64,000 nt of DNA from an uncultured Holophaga sp. Lineage in GTDB: Bacteria; Acidobacteriota; Holophagae; Holophagales; Holophagaceae. A program made the position numbers and the translations under genes. Under the pieces are notes generated by a model that was not told where the DNA came from, searched no databases, and saw only the letters and a list, made by a program, of their open reading frames with translations. Location of the stretch: NCBI RefSeq assembly GCF_963677305.1, contig NZ_OY781925.1:495501-559500 (forward strand), read 5' to 3'. Positions 24,404-32,920 of the stretch are shown in pieces (within the stretch, counting starts at the first letter, position 1; every line of letters starts with the position of its first letter).

Positions 24404-26431
24404 TCAGATTCTATCCGCGAGGGCCGGCAGGTAGACGATGAAAGTACTGCCCGCCCCTGGCCGGCTGGTGACCCGGAGTCCACCCCCGTGGCTCCGGAGG
24501 ATGCCCAGGGTGGCCGGAAGACCCAGGCCGCGGCCGGTGAATCGGGTGGAGAAGAAGGGGTCGAAGATGCGGGGGAGGACATCCGGGGCGATGCCGCTCC
24601 CGGTGTCGGAGACCTCCAGGACCACCTGGGGGCCAGCCTCCAGGGTCTGTCCGGGGAAGAGGATCCGGATCTCGGCCTCGCAGAGGGTCTCGCTCCGGGT
24701 GTGGAAGGTGAGGGTCCCCGGGCGTCCCTCCAGGGCTTCGGAGGCATTGTTGGCCAGGTTGAGGACGACTTGCCGGAGCTGGCGCTCGTCGGCCCTCACC
24801 TGGGGCAGGCCTGGAGCCAGGTCCAGGCGGAGGGCTGTGGCGGATGGCAGGCTGGCCTGGAGCAGGGGGTGCAGGTCCCGGAGGAGGAGGTTGAGGTCCA
24901 GGCCCCGGGTCTGGATCGCACCCTGACCTGCGTAGGCGAGCATCTGGGAGGCCAGGAGGGTGGCGAGGCCGATGCTCTGTCCCGCTCCCTCCAGAAAGAG
25001 GTGGCCCGGGTGGTCGGCGGGGAGGGTGCTGGCCACCAGGTCCAGGTTGCCCTGGATGCCTGTCAGGTAGTTGTTGAGATCGTGGGCGATGCCCCCGGCC
25101 ATGACCCCCAGGCTCTCCAGCCGCTGCACCTGGGCAAGGGCCTCTTCCATGCGTCGCCGCTCCGTGATGTCCTCGGAGATGCCCAGGAGGTAGAGGGGCT
25201 GGTCCTCCCGGTCGCAGATGGGCACCTTGAGGGTGCGCAGGAGGACCTGCCCGTTCGGGGTGTCCAGAGGTTCCTCCTCGATGACCCGCAGGGCGCGGCT
25301 GGACATCACGGTCTCGTCATCCTTGCGGAAGCTCAGGGCCTGCCCGGGCGGGAAGTGGCTGAAGTCCGTGGAACCCAGGATCTCCGCCGAACTCCGGCCG
25401 GAGAGCTCCTCCGCCTTCCTGTTCCAGAGGGTGAAGACGAAGCCGTGATTGGGATCCTTGGCGAAGAGCATCAGGGGGATGGAGTCCACGACGCCCTGGA
25501 GGAAGTCCTTCTGGGTCTGGAGCTCGTCGGTGTGCTTCCGGATCCTCCGCTGGAGGGTCCGGTTCCAGACCAGCACCGCCCCCAGGAAAAGGGCCAGGAG
25601 AGCCACTGCCCCGGCCAGGGCCAGCAGGCCCCGGCGTGCGGAACGGTCAGGGGTCTCCAGTTCACTGAACCACTTGCGGTGGATGCGGTCGAGCTCACCG
25701 GTGCGTTGCAGGATGGCCAGTCCCGTGTCCAATCTGGCCAGCAGCTCGGCGTGGTCCCTGCGGACAGCCAGGCTCAGTTCCCGGGAGAGGACGGGAGGGC
25801 CGGCGGGGCTGATGTTGCCGAAGCCGCCCTGCCGGATGAGGAGCAGCCCGGTCAGGTGGGCGACCAGGGCCGCATCGTCCCTCCCCGCCGCCAAGGCTCT
25901 GAGGGCATCGGCCTCTGAGTCCACCGGGTCCAACGACTCCTGCAGACCCCTGGCGAGGAGCTGATCGTGCATCTGGCTTCCGCGCTGGACCAGGACCCGG
26001 CGGCCCCGGAGGTCCTCCAGCCCAGCGGGGGAGAACTCCCCCTGGCGGGTGAACAGGGCATAGCCGACCTGCAGCGGGGGGTTGGAAAAGGCGAAGACCT
26101 TCTCGCGGTCCGGGGTCCTTAGCATGCTGCCGAGGACCTGGATCCGACCGGCCTCGAGGTCATCCTTCAGCAGACCCCAGACGCCTGGACGCAGGTCGAA
26201 TCGGAGGTCCAGGACCCGCTCCAGAGCCTTGAGGAGGTCTACATTGTAGCCCTCGGGCACCCCCTGGGCATTGCGGAACTCATAGGGAGGATAGTCCTCG
26301 TCCAGGCCGACGATCAGCGGGCTCGCTGGGGTGGCCGCATGGAGGCCGGGGGAGAGGACGCCGGGGAGGAGCAACGCGAGGTAGAGGAGCAGAGCTCCCC
26401 ATGCGCCGCGTGCTCTCTCCCCTGAATCCAC
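24404..26431 (-). CDS. Membrane histidine kinase with periplasmic SBP-type sensor and PAS domain
   Basis: 675 aa from a GTG at 26431 whose ribosome site (GGAGG) lies at the end of purB. Layout: signal/TM at about 12-32; a family 3 solute-binding domain at 38-265 (PLIVGLDEDYPPYEFRN..GVPEGYNVDLLKAL); TM near 270-290; a coiled coil; PAS at about 310-420; HisKA with the phospho-accepting His in GGIAHDLNNYLTGIQGNL near residue 447; and HATPase with NLANNASEAL and GLGLPATLGIL. It probably binds a small solute in the periplasm. No response regulator adjoins it. The TAG of purB shares one base with the GTG, so the two are coupled. Confidence 0.9.
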   Translation of the reverse strand: MDSGERARGAWGALLLYLALLLPGVLSPGLHAATPASPLIVGLDEDYPPYEFRNAQGVPEGYNVDLLKALERVLDLRFDLRPGVWGLLKDDLEAGRIQVLGSMLRTPDREKVFAFSNPPLQVGYALFTRQGEFSPAGLEDLRGRRVLVQRGSQMHDQLLARGLQESLDPVDSEADALRALAAGRDDAALVAHLTGLLLIRQGGFGNISPAGPPVLSRELSLAVRRDHAELLARLDTGLAILQRTGELDRIHRKWFSELETPDRSARRGLLALAGAVALLALFLGAVLVWNRTLQRRIRKHTDELQTQKDFLQGVVDSIPLMLFAKDPNHGFVFTLWNRKAEELSGRSSAEILGSTDFSHFPPGQALSFRKDDETVMSSRALRVIEEEPLDTPNGQVLLRTLKVPICDREDQPLYLLGISEDITERRRMEEALAQVQRLESLGVMAGGIAHDLNNYLTGIQGNLDLVASTLPADHPGHLFLEGAGQSIGLATLLASQMLAYAGQGAIQTRGLDLNLLLRDLHPLLQASLPSATALRLDLAPGLPQVRADERQLRQVVLNLANNASEALEGRPGTLTFHTRSETLCEAEIRILFPGQTLEAGPQVVLEVSDTGSGIAPDVLPRIFDPFFSTRFTGRGLGLPATLGILRSHGGGLRVTSRPGAGSTFIVYLPALADRI

Positions 26432-27882
26432 TAGACTCGAACCTCCGCAGTCTCGGCGGGACGGTGGTCCCGGAGTGCCTGAGCTACTTCTCGGCCGAGG
26501 AAGGCCCGGACCTGATCCCCGGCACGTCCGGTGAAGCGCTGGGCGTCCAGCATCCCGGCCAGTTCGGCTTCAGACATGCGCCAGGCGGGGTCCTGAGCCA
26601 GGAGCCTGAGGAGGGGATTGGGCTTCCCTTCCTCCTTGATGGCCTTCCCCGCGGAGAGGGCCGCGACGCGGAAGCGCTCGTGCAGGTCCTGGCGGTCGCC
26701 GCCCCGCTTCACTGCCTCCATCAGCAGCACCTCGGCGGCCATGAAGGGCAGCTCCTGGGCGAGCCGGGCCTCGATCATCTTCGGGTAGACCACCAGGGCG
26801 CTGGAGACGTTCTTCAGGAGCACCAGGATGGCGTCCGTGGCCAGGAGGCCCTGGCTGATGGTGAGGCGGCGGTGGGCGGAGTCATCCAGGGTGCGCTCCA
26901 TCCACTGGGTGGCGGAGGTCTGGTAGCTGGAGGGCATGAGGCCCAGGACAAAGCGGGCCAGGCTGTTGATGCGCTCTGAGCGCATGGGATTGCGCTTGTA
27001 GGGCATGGCGCTGGAGCCGATCTGGTTCTTCTCGAAGGGCTCCTCGACCTCCTTGAGGTGCTGGAGCAGGCGCATGTCACAGGCGAACTTGGAGGCCGAG
27101 GCGGCGATGCCGCAAAGGACCTGGCCGATGCGGTCCTCCAGCTTGCGGGTGGCGGTCTGGCCGGAGATGGCGATGGCGGGGAAGCCCACCTTCTCGCAGA
27201 ACTTGGCTTCGAGGTCATCCACCTTGGCGCCGTCGCCCTCGAAGAGCTCCAGGAAGCTGGCCTGGGTGCCGGTGGTGCCCTTCACGCCGCGCACGGGGGT
27301 GGTGGCGATGAGGTGATCCAGGTCACCCAGATCCAGGAGGAGGTCCTGGATCCAGAGGCAGGCCCGCTTACCCACGGTCGTGGGCTGGGCGGACTGGAAG
27401 TGGGTGAAGCCAAGGGTGGGTTGGTCGGCCCACTGGCCCGCGAACTTCGAGAGGGCCGCGATGACATCCTGCAGCCGGGAGCGCAGGAGCTGGAGGGACT
27501 CCTGGCAGATGAGCAGGTCGCCGTTGTCGGTGACGAAGCAGCTGGTGGCGCCCAGGTGGACGATGGGGCGGGCCTTGGGGGCGATGTCACCCCAGGCGTG
27601 GATGGCGGCCATCACATCGTGGCGCAAGGCCGCCTCATGCTTGGCGATGGCGGGCAGGTCCACCTGGTCCTGGGTGGCGCGCATCTCGGCGATCTGCTCC
27701 GCCGTGACCGGCAGCCCCAGCTCGTGCTCACTCTCGGCCAGGGCGATCCACAGGCGCCGCCACACCCGCATCCGGTACAAAGGCGAGAGCAGGCGCACCA
27801 TGGCCTTGCTGGCGTAGCGGCTGGAGAGGGGGTGCTCGAAGTGCTCAAGCTCGGGCAGATCGGACGGGGGCAGAAAGGCCAT
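26431..27882 (-). CDS. purB: Adenylosuccinate lyase
   Basis: 483 aa, the longer eukaryote-like class of PurB. It cleaves adenylosuccinate to AMP and SAICAR to AICAR in purine synthesis. The fumarase/lyase signature with the mobile catalytic serine is SSAMPYKRNPMRSERINSL near residue 290. Other conserved pieces are HLGATSCFVTDNGDL near 105 and GFTHFQSAQPTTVGKR near 165. The ATG at 27882 follows GAGGAG; a longer open frame upstream runs into the rpmH region and has no family sequence. It is divergent from rpmH. Confidence 0.95.
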   Translation of the reverse strand: MAFLPPSDLPELEHFEHPLSSRYASKAMVRLLSPLYRMRVWRRLWIALAESEHELGLPVTAEQIAEMRATQDQVDLPAIAKHEAALRHDVMAAIHAWGDIAPKARPIVHLGATSCFVTDNGDLLICQESLQLLRSRLQDVIAALSKFAGQWADQPTLGFTHFQSAQPTTVGKRACLWIQDLLLDLGDLDHLIATTPVRGVKGTTGTQASFLELFEGDGAKVDDLEAKFCEKVGFPAIAISGQTATRKLEDRIGQVLCGIAASASKFACDMRLLQHLKEVEEPFEKNQIGSSAMPYKRNPMRSERINSLARFVLGLMPSSYQTSATQWMERTLDDSAHRRLTISQGLLATDAILVLLKNVSSALVVYPKMIEARLAQELPFMAAEVLLMEAVKRGGDRQDLHERFRVAALSAGKAIKEEGKPNPLLRLLAQDPAWRMSEAELAGMLDAQRFTGRAGDQVRAFLGREVAQALRDHRPAETAEVRV

Positions 27883-27935
27883 GTTGACTCCTCGTTTCCC
27901 ATTTTCGCACAGGTCCCGGGGTGCTCCCTTTGACC

Positions 27936-27963
27936 TTGAAATTGTTTGTCCGGCTGGTAGAAT
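27936..27963 (+). promoter_or_regulatory. Sigma-70-type promoter of rpmH
   Basis: TTGAAA (27936-27941) and TAGAAT (27958-27963) with 16-nt spacing, about 45 nt upstream of the rpmH ATG. A short CCCGT/ACGGG hairpin lies in the leader. No DnaA box (TTATCCACA) was seen in this intergenic region. Confidence 0.65.
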
Positions 27964-28009
27964 CGTTGGTTCGCCCATCCCGTGAGGACGGGCCCCCCTG
28001 AGGTGGACG

Positions 28010-28144
28010 ATGAAGCGTACTTTCCAGCCCAACAACCGCCGCCGTGCCAAGACCCACGGCTTCCTCTCCCGCATGAAGACCAAGAATGGCCGCATGGTGC
28101 TGAAGCGCCGCCGCGCCAAGGGTCGGCACGTCCTGGCCCTCTAG
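28010..28144 (+). CDS. rpmH: 50S ribosomal protein L34
   Basis: 44 aa, [20 protein letters not shown] then [20 protein letters not shown], a complete and canonical L34. Too short to show in a 60-residue open-frame search. GAGGTGG precedes the ATG. It begins the rpmH-rnpA-yidC-jag-mnmE cluster; rnpA starts 7 nt after the stop. Confidence 0.98.
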   Translation: MKRTFQPNNRRRAKTHGFLSRMKTKNGRMVLKRRRAKGRHVLAL

Positions 28145-28151
28145 TCTTTCG

Positions 28152-28514
28152 GTGAAGGTGGCTGGCCGCTACCGTGTGGTGCGGCACCGGGATCATGCGG
28201 TGCCGCAGGATCTGCCGCGCCCGGTATCGGGCAAGGGCCAGCTGCTGGACATCCGGGTCTGGTCCTTCCCGGCGGAGCTTCCGCTCCTCCTGGTCAGCGC
28301 CTCGCGCAAGCAGGGGCGGGCGGTGCGCCGCAACCAGTTCCGGAGACGGGTCCGCATGGCCTTCCTGAAGGTCCTGCGGGAGTGTCCTGGTCTCGCCCTT
28401 CCGGGGGTGGTCTGGGTGCGTCCCTCCCGTGCTGTCCCCAGAGATCGGCTCCCCCAATTTCATGAAATCGAAGGTCAGCTCCGGCTGGCCTTAAGTCGCT
28501 GGAAAAAGCCATGA
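28152..28514 (+). CDS. rnpA: Ribonuclease P protein component
   Basis: 120 aa from a GTG. RnpA is the small basic subunit of RNase P and aids binding of tRNA precursors. The conserved RNR-type helix is RRNQFRRRVRMAFLK near residues 59-73, preceded by LLLVSASRKQGRAV. The N-terminal part is weakly conserved, as is usual for RnpA outside Proteobacteria. Position directly after rpmH and overlap by 4 nt with yidC support the call. yidD, often found between rnpA and yidC, is absent. Confidence 0.9.
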   Translation: MKVAGRYRVVRHRDHAVPQDLPRPVSGKGQLLDIRVWSFPAELPLLLVSASRKQGRAVRRNQFRRRVRMAFLKVLRECPGLALPGVVWVRPSRAVPRDRLPQFHEIEGQLRLALSRWKKP

Positions 28515-30073
28515 ACAACCGAAACCTGGTGGCCTTCATCATCTGCATGCTGGTCCTCTTCGGCCTCTATTCCTGGGTGATGCGTCGCAATGCGCCCCCG
28601 AAGCAGGCCCAGGAGGTCGCCCAGGCCGCTCAGGCTCCGGCCGTGGCGCCTCCCCCGGTCTCCGGAGGGGCCGCCCCCGCACAGGCCGCCCGTCCCGCCG
28701 ACACCAGCAGCCTGGTGACGGTCGAGTCCAGCGAGCTGCGCCTCCGCTTCCGTACCCAGGATGGTGCCATCCAGCAGGTGGAGTGGAAGGCCGACGGAAC
28801 CCCCTTCCTCCCCTCCATGAGCCCCGATGGCAGCACCCGCGACTTCCCTGGCATCGGCGGTGCCCTGAGCGCCCGCTTCGAGGGCAGTCCCGAGATCGCC
28901 AGCACCCCCGAGGGCAAGGTGGTGACCTTCCGCAATGCCCAGGGTGACCGGCTGGAGTACCGCGTCCCCGAGAAGGGCTATGCCCTGAAGGTGAGCTGGA
29001 GCTCCCCCTCCGGCAGCCCCCTGAACCTCATCGCCATGCCCCATGACCTGGCCCAGGCCAACCACCTCGGTCGGATCTTCACCCTCGAGGAGAGCGGCAT
29101 CCATGACCAGGCCTGGACCAGCATCCTGAAGGATCCCTTCTTCAAGTTCGTCGGCGCCAAGCGCAAGACCCTTCCCGATGCCACCCGCATGGTCGGCATG
29201 GACGCGGGGATCGAGCATGCCGCCAAGAGCCAGCGCACCCATTATTTCGCTGCCATCTGGGAGATGCCCAGGCTGGTGGACCGGGACCCCGGCCTGGGCT
29301 ACACCATCCGTCCCGAGGGGCAGCAGACCCTCACCGGAACCCTCTACCTCGGGCCCAAGCAGGCCGATGTCCTGGCCGGCATGGGCAAGGCCTACACCAA
29401 GGTCATGAACTTTGGCTTCTTCGGCCTGGTCGCCCAGTTCCTCTTCTGGATCCTCCGGCAGATCCAGCGCGTGATCCCCAACTGGGGCTGGGCCATTCTG
29501 GTCTTCTCCCTGATCATCCGCGGCATCCTCTGGCCCCTCAACACCAAAACCACCCTGGGCATGATCCGCATGAAGGAGCTGGAGCCCCACCAGAAGGAGA
29601 TCCAGGCCAAGTACGCCAAGTTCGGCAACGACATGGCCAAGAAGCAGGAGCAGCAAAAGGAGCTGATGGCCTTCTACAAGAAGAACGGCCACAACCCCAT
29701 GGGCGGCTGCCTGCCCATGGTCGTCCAGATGCCCGTCTTCCTGGCCCTCTGGTCCATGCTCGCCGCCGTGTATGAGCTGCGCCACGCCCACTTCGCCCTC
29801 TGGCTCACCGATCTCTCCGCGCAGGATCCCTACTACATCCTGCCGATCCTGCTGGGCGCCTCCATGCTGCTGCAGCAGAAGATGACCCCCATGGCCGGCG
29901 GCGATGCCGCGCAGAAGAAGATGATGATGTACGTCATGCCCCTCATGATGATCTTCTTCTTCGGCACCACCCCCGCCGGGCTCTGCCTCTACTATCTGGT
30001 CTTCAACCTGGTGGGCATCGCCCAGACCTGGTACCTCCTCAAGACCTACAAGTCCAAGCCCGTCGTCATCTGA
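28511..30073 (+). CDS. yidC: Membrane protein insertase YidC
   Basis: 520 aa. Layout: TM1 at about residues 5-23, an Ala/Pro/Gln-rich linker, a large periplasmic P1 domain (about 65-290), and a C-terminal insertase core. The core holds the VMNFGFFGLVAQFLFWILRQIQ segment, the charged cytoplasmic helical hairpin (KELEPHQKEIQAKYAKFGND..), NPMGGCLPMVVQMPVFLALW, and the last TM with a short basic tail. YidC inserts proteins into the inner membrane alone or with SecYEG. The Gram-negative P1 domain fits an outer-membrane organism. The ATG overlaps the rnpA stop. Confidence 0.97.
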   Translation: MNNRNLVAFIICMLVLFGLYSWVMRRNAPPKQAQEVAQAAQAPAVAPPPVSGGAAPAQAARPADTSSLVTVESSELRLRFRTQDGAIQQVEWKADGTPFLPSMSPDGSTRDFPGIGGALSARFEGSPEIASTPEGKVVTFRNAQGDRLEYRVPEKGYALKVSWSSPSGSPLNLIAMPHDLAQANHLGRIFTLEESGIHDQAWTSILKDPFFKFVGAKRKTLPDATRMVGMDAGIEHAAKSQRTHYFAAIWEMPRLVDRDPGLGYTIRPEGQQTLTGTLYLGPKQADVLAGMGKAYTKVMNFGFFGLVAQFLFWILRQIQRVIPNWGWAILVFSLIIRGILWPLNTKTTLGMIRMKELEPHQKEIQAKYAKFGNDMAKKQEQQKELMAFYKKNGHNPMGGCLPMVVQMPVFLALWSMLAAVYELRHAHFALWLTDLSAQDPYYILPILLGASMLLQQKMTPMAGGDAAQKKMMMYVMPLMMIFFFGTTPAGLCLYYLVFNLVGIAQTWYLLKTYKSKPVVI

Positions 30074-30085
30074 TCCGGAGGACCC

Positions 30086-30550
30086 ATGCGCAGGAATTCC
30101 GCAAGCCTCGAGTCGCTCCCCGACTTGGCGGTCCGCTGGTGCGAAGCCCTTGGCCTGAAGGTCGAGGCCCGTTTTGAGGCCTCTGGGGATGACGAGCTCT
30201 TCCCCAACCGTTTGGTGCTGGATGGCCCCGACGCCCAGTGGCTGGCCGCCAGCAAGGGGCAGGGCCTGGATGCCCTGCAGTTCCTGATCCACGAGGCCCA
30301 GGGCGAGCGGGACGAGGCCAGGTTGGCCTACCTGGACGCCCAGGGCTCCCGCCTCTTCCGGATGAAGGAGATCAAGGCCATGGCTGCCCTGGCCATCCAG
30401 CAGGCCCGCGCCACCGGGAGCTACCGCTTCTCCAGCCTGACCCCCCGGGAGCGCCGTTGGGTCCACACCGTGGTGGCCCGGGAGCAGGGGCTCAACACTG
30501 AGAGCGAAGGCACCGGCAGCATCAAGGCCCTCAAGGTGTTCCGGGCCTAG
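30086..30550 (+). CDS. jag: Jag/KhpB-type KH-R3H RNA-binding protein
   Basis: 154 aa. Residues about 35-90 form the KH-like domain. The C-terminus is the R3H domain (SLTPRERRWVHTVVAREQGLNTESEGT then GSIKALKVF), with the Arg and His of the R3H motif in place. Jag/KhpB proteins bind many RNAs, often with KhpA. It follows yidC by 12 nt, as in many phyla. The N-terminal Jag_N domain found in Firmicutes is missing. Confidence 0.9.
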   Translation: MRRNSASLESLPDLAVRWCEALGLKVEARFEASGDDELFPNRLVLDGPDAQWLAASKGQGLDALQFLIHEAQGERDEARLAYLDAQGSRLFRMKEIKAMAALAIQQARATGSYRFSSLTPRERRWVHTVVAREQGLNTESEGTGSIKALKVFRA

Positions 30551-30649
30551 GGCGGACACACTCGCCAAGACGTGGAGGGCGCGGAGCGGAGAAGTCCTCC
30601 CTCCGTGCCCTCCGCACATCTGCCTGAAACTGTCCTGAATGGTGAAGAT

Positions 30650-31951
30650 GTGAGGAACCAGCCCATTGCCGCCCCCGCCACGCCGATGCTGCCCGGCGCC
30701 GTGGCCATCGTCCGGATCTCGGGCCCGGATCTCCGCGGCACCCTGGGGTCTTGGGTGCGCCTGCCCGAGCCCCGGAGAGCCGCCCTTCGCACCCTGGCCT
30801 GGGAGGGCTACCGGGAGCGGGCCCTGGTCCTCTTCTTTCCGGGGCCGGAGAGCTACACCGGTGAGGATGTGGTGGAGTTCCAGGTCCACGGCAACCCCCT
30901 TCTGGTGCGCAGGCTGCTGGAGCGTCTGGCCAGCCTGGGGGTGCGCCTGGCGGAGCCCGGGGAGTTCACCCGGCGCTCCCTCCTGAACGGGCGCCAGGGG
31001 CTTCTGGAGGCAGAGGCTCTCAAGGACATGATCGCGGCGGCCACCGATGCCCAGCTGAGGGAGGCCCAGGCCCGCTCCGGCGGCGTCCCTGTCTGGCTGG
31101 CCGCTGCCCGTGATGCCGTGGCTCCCTGGGTGGCCCGGGCGGAAGCGGCGGTGGACTACGGAGAGGACGAGGGCATCCTCCTGGACCTGGGGCAGCTGAG
31201 GACCTCCCTGGAGCCTCTGCGCCGGGTGTTCCACGTGGAACAGGGCCGGTCGAGGGCCGCAGGCTGGCTCCGGGAGGGCATCCGCATCGCCCTGGTGGGA
31301 CGCCCCAATGCCGGCAAGAGCACCCTCTTCAACGCCCTGGCGGGGGAGGACCGGGCCATCGTCACGGAGATCCCGGGCACCACCAGGGATGTGCTGGAGG
31401 TCCGCTGCGAGTGGGCCGGGCTGCCCCTCTACCTCTTCGACACCGCCGGGCTCCGGGAGACCGAGGATCCGGTGGAGCGCCTGGGGGTGGCCCGGGTCTC
31501 AGCGGTCCTGGAGAAAGTGGATCTCATCCTGCACCTCATCCCAGCCACGGATCCCGGGCCGGATCCCGAGATCCTGGTGCGCCTGGCTGCCTACGCCGAG
31601 AAGGTGATCGAGGTGAGGACCTTCTCCGATGCCAAGGCCGCGGAGGGTCTCTCGGTCTCCGCCCTGGCTGGGGAGCTGGGGGCCCTGGCCCGGGCTCTGC
31701 AGGAACGCTTTCTGGGGGGGATGGCTCCCGATGCCTGCCTCGGCGCCCTGGCCAGTCAGCGCCAGCGGGAGCTGCTGGATGAGCTGGTGCTCCAGGCGGA
31801 ACTGCTCTTCCAGCTGCCGGATGAGCCTCCCCCCGAGTTGCCCGCTTCGGTGCTCCAGGGGCTTTGGGCGCTTCTTCTCCGCCTGAGTGGGGAGGATCGC
31901 GCCGAGGCGACCCTGGACCAGGTCTTCAGCGGGTTCTGCCTGGGGAAGTGA
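30650..31951 (+). CDS. mnmE: tRNA modification GTPase MnmE with degenerate G4 motif
   Basis: 433 aa from a GTG at 30650 (an in-frame upstream stretch to 30572 is low complexity). MnmE with MnmG installs the 5-carboxymethylaminomethyl group on wobble uridine. The N-terminal formyl-THF domain is clear (PGAVAIVRISG, YTGEDVVEFQVHGN, PGEFTRRSLLNGR). The G domain has G1 GRPNAGKST near residue 217, G2 GTTRDVLE and G3 DTAGLRETEDP. The protein ends in the essential FCLGK. G4, normally NKxD (NKAD), reads TFSD in VRTFSDAKAA, so guanine specificity may be altered. The upstream 100 nt contain a decayed GC-rich repeat. Confidence 0.92.
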   Translation: MRNQPIAAPATPMLPGAVAIVRISGPDLRGTLGSWVRLPEPRRAALRTLAWEGYRERALVLFFPGPESYTGEDVVEFQVHGNPLLVRRLLERLASLGVRLAEPGEFTRRSLLNGRQGLLEAEALKDMIAAATDAQLREAQARSGGVPVWLAAARDAVAPWVARAEAAVDYGEDEGILLDLGQLRTSLEPLRRVFHVEQGRSRAAGWLREGIRIALVGRPNAGKSTLFNALAGEDRAIVTEIPGTTRDVLEVRCEWAGLPLYLFDTAGLRETEDPVERLGVARVSAVLEKVDLILHLIPATDPGPDPEILVRLAAYAEKVIEVRTFSDAKAAEGLSVSALAGELGALARALQERFLGGMAPDACLGALASQRQRELLDELVLQAELLFQLPDEPPPELPASVLQGLWALLLRLSGEDRAEATLDQVFSGFCLGK

Positions 31952-32078
31952 GCGCCACTCTGTGGGTGGCCATTCCCTGTGCCGTGATGCTAGGCTTGGC
32001 CCTGCAGTCGGCATCATCTCCGGCGCCCCAGCCGCATCCGGCCACCGCCAGACCGGTCTCCTGATGGGCCGATCCGTT

Positions 32079-32106
32079 TTGGGCCAGCGCGGCAATGGGG
32101 TAGGAT
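32079..32106 (+). promoter_or_regulatory. Candidate promoter of the CsgG-like gene
   Basis: TTGGGC (32079-32084) and TAGGAT (32101-32106) with 16-nt spacing, 46 nt before the start. The rest of the 201-nt gap from mnmE shows no gene. Confidence 0.4.
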
Positions 32107-32152
32107 CAGCACCTGGACAGCCCAAAAGACACCCCTTCATGGAGGCCAACCC

Positions 32153-32875
32153 GTGAACATCCGTCGGATTCTCTCCCTTGCCGTGGCCGCCTGCCTGGCC
32201 CTGCTTCCCCTCAGTGTGAAGGCTGCAGGCGCTGACAAGCGCCCCAGGGTGGCCGTTCTCTCCTTCCCCGTCGCCGAGGGGGCCTGGTCCGGCTGGGGGC
32301 CGGGGGGCTGGAGTGCCGGTGAGAAGCGCATCTCCAGTGTCCTCCAGGACCTGATGGTGACCGAGCTCAGCGACCAGGGTTCCGGCAAGATCCGCCTCAT
32401 CGAGCGCGAGCGCCTCGAGGCCATCCTGCAGGAGCAGAAGCTGGGCAGCAGCGGTCTGGTCGATGAATCCAGCGCCGTCAAGATGGGCAAGCTGGCGGGG
32501 GTCCGCTACATGGTCACCGGCAAGGTGACCCGCTTCGCCTACAAGAAGAGCGGCTTCCAGACCAGCGGGCTGGTGGGTGCCCTCATGTCCAAGGTGGCCC
32601 CGGGCGGAGACTCCCTGGCCCGCCATGCGGCCTCCGATGTGAACATCAAGAAGGCGAGCTTCACGGGTCGCCTGGATGTGCGGGTGATCGACGTCCAGAC
32701 CGGTGAGATCATCGCCACCGTCAAGGATGAGGGCGAGGTCAAGGACATGGGGGTCAAGGTGGCCGGTACCGGTAACGAGGTCCAGTGGGACCAGGAGCTC
32801 GTGAACAAGGTCTTCGAGCCCGTCGTCCAGCGGATCGCCGAGAAACTGGTCCGCCGGATGGCTGATCAGGACTGA
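32153..32875 (+). CDS. CsgG/HfaB-family secreted protein
   Basis: 240 aa, starting at GTG 32153. A Sec signal peptide (MNIRRILSLAVAACLALLPL, cleavage near AAG) is followed by the CsgG-like fold: RVAVLSFPV near residue 33, the LVTEL-type helix, IRLIERERLEAILQEQKL near 80, SSAVKMGKLAGVRYMVTGKV, and LDVRVIDVQTGEII. CsgG forms the curli export pore, but many relatives are soluble periplasmic proteins. There is no lipobox cysteine here and no curli subunit nearby, so a periplasmic role is more likely than an outer-membrane channel. Followed by a strong terminator. Confidence 0.82.
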   Translation: MNIRRILSLAVAACLALLPLSVKAAGADKRPRVAVLSFPVAEGAWSGWGPGGWSAGEKRISSVLQDLMVTELSDQGSGKIRLIERERLEAILQEQKLGSSGLVDESSAVKMGKLAGVRYMVTGKVTRFAYKKSGFQTSGLVGALMSKVAPGGDSLARHAASDVNIKKASFTGRLDVRVIDVQTGEIIATVKDEGEVKDMGVKVAGTGNEVQWDQELVNKVFEPVVQRIAEKLVRRMADQD

Positions 32876-32893
32876 GCCGCCCAGCCCCTGAAT

Positions 32894-32920
32894 GCCCCCC
32901 GCTCCGGCGGGGGGCTCTTT
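32894..32920 (+). terminator. Rho-independent terminator after the CsgG-like gene
   Basis: Perfect 9-bp stem GCCCCCCGC / GCGGGGGGC with a TCCG tetraloop, followed by TCTTT. The last T begins the complement of the pncB stop codon, so the two convergent genes abut here. Confidence 0.88.

Noticed and set aside
26431..26450. GGTTCGAGTC on the minus strand, resembling a tRNA T-loop
   Set aside because: It is the end of purB (codons for EVRV and the stop), and no cloverleaf can be drawn around it.
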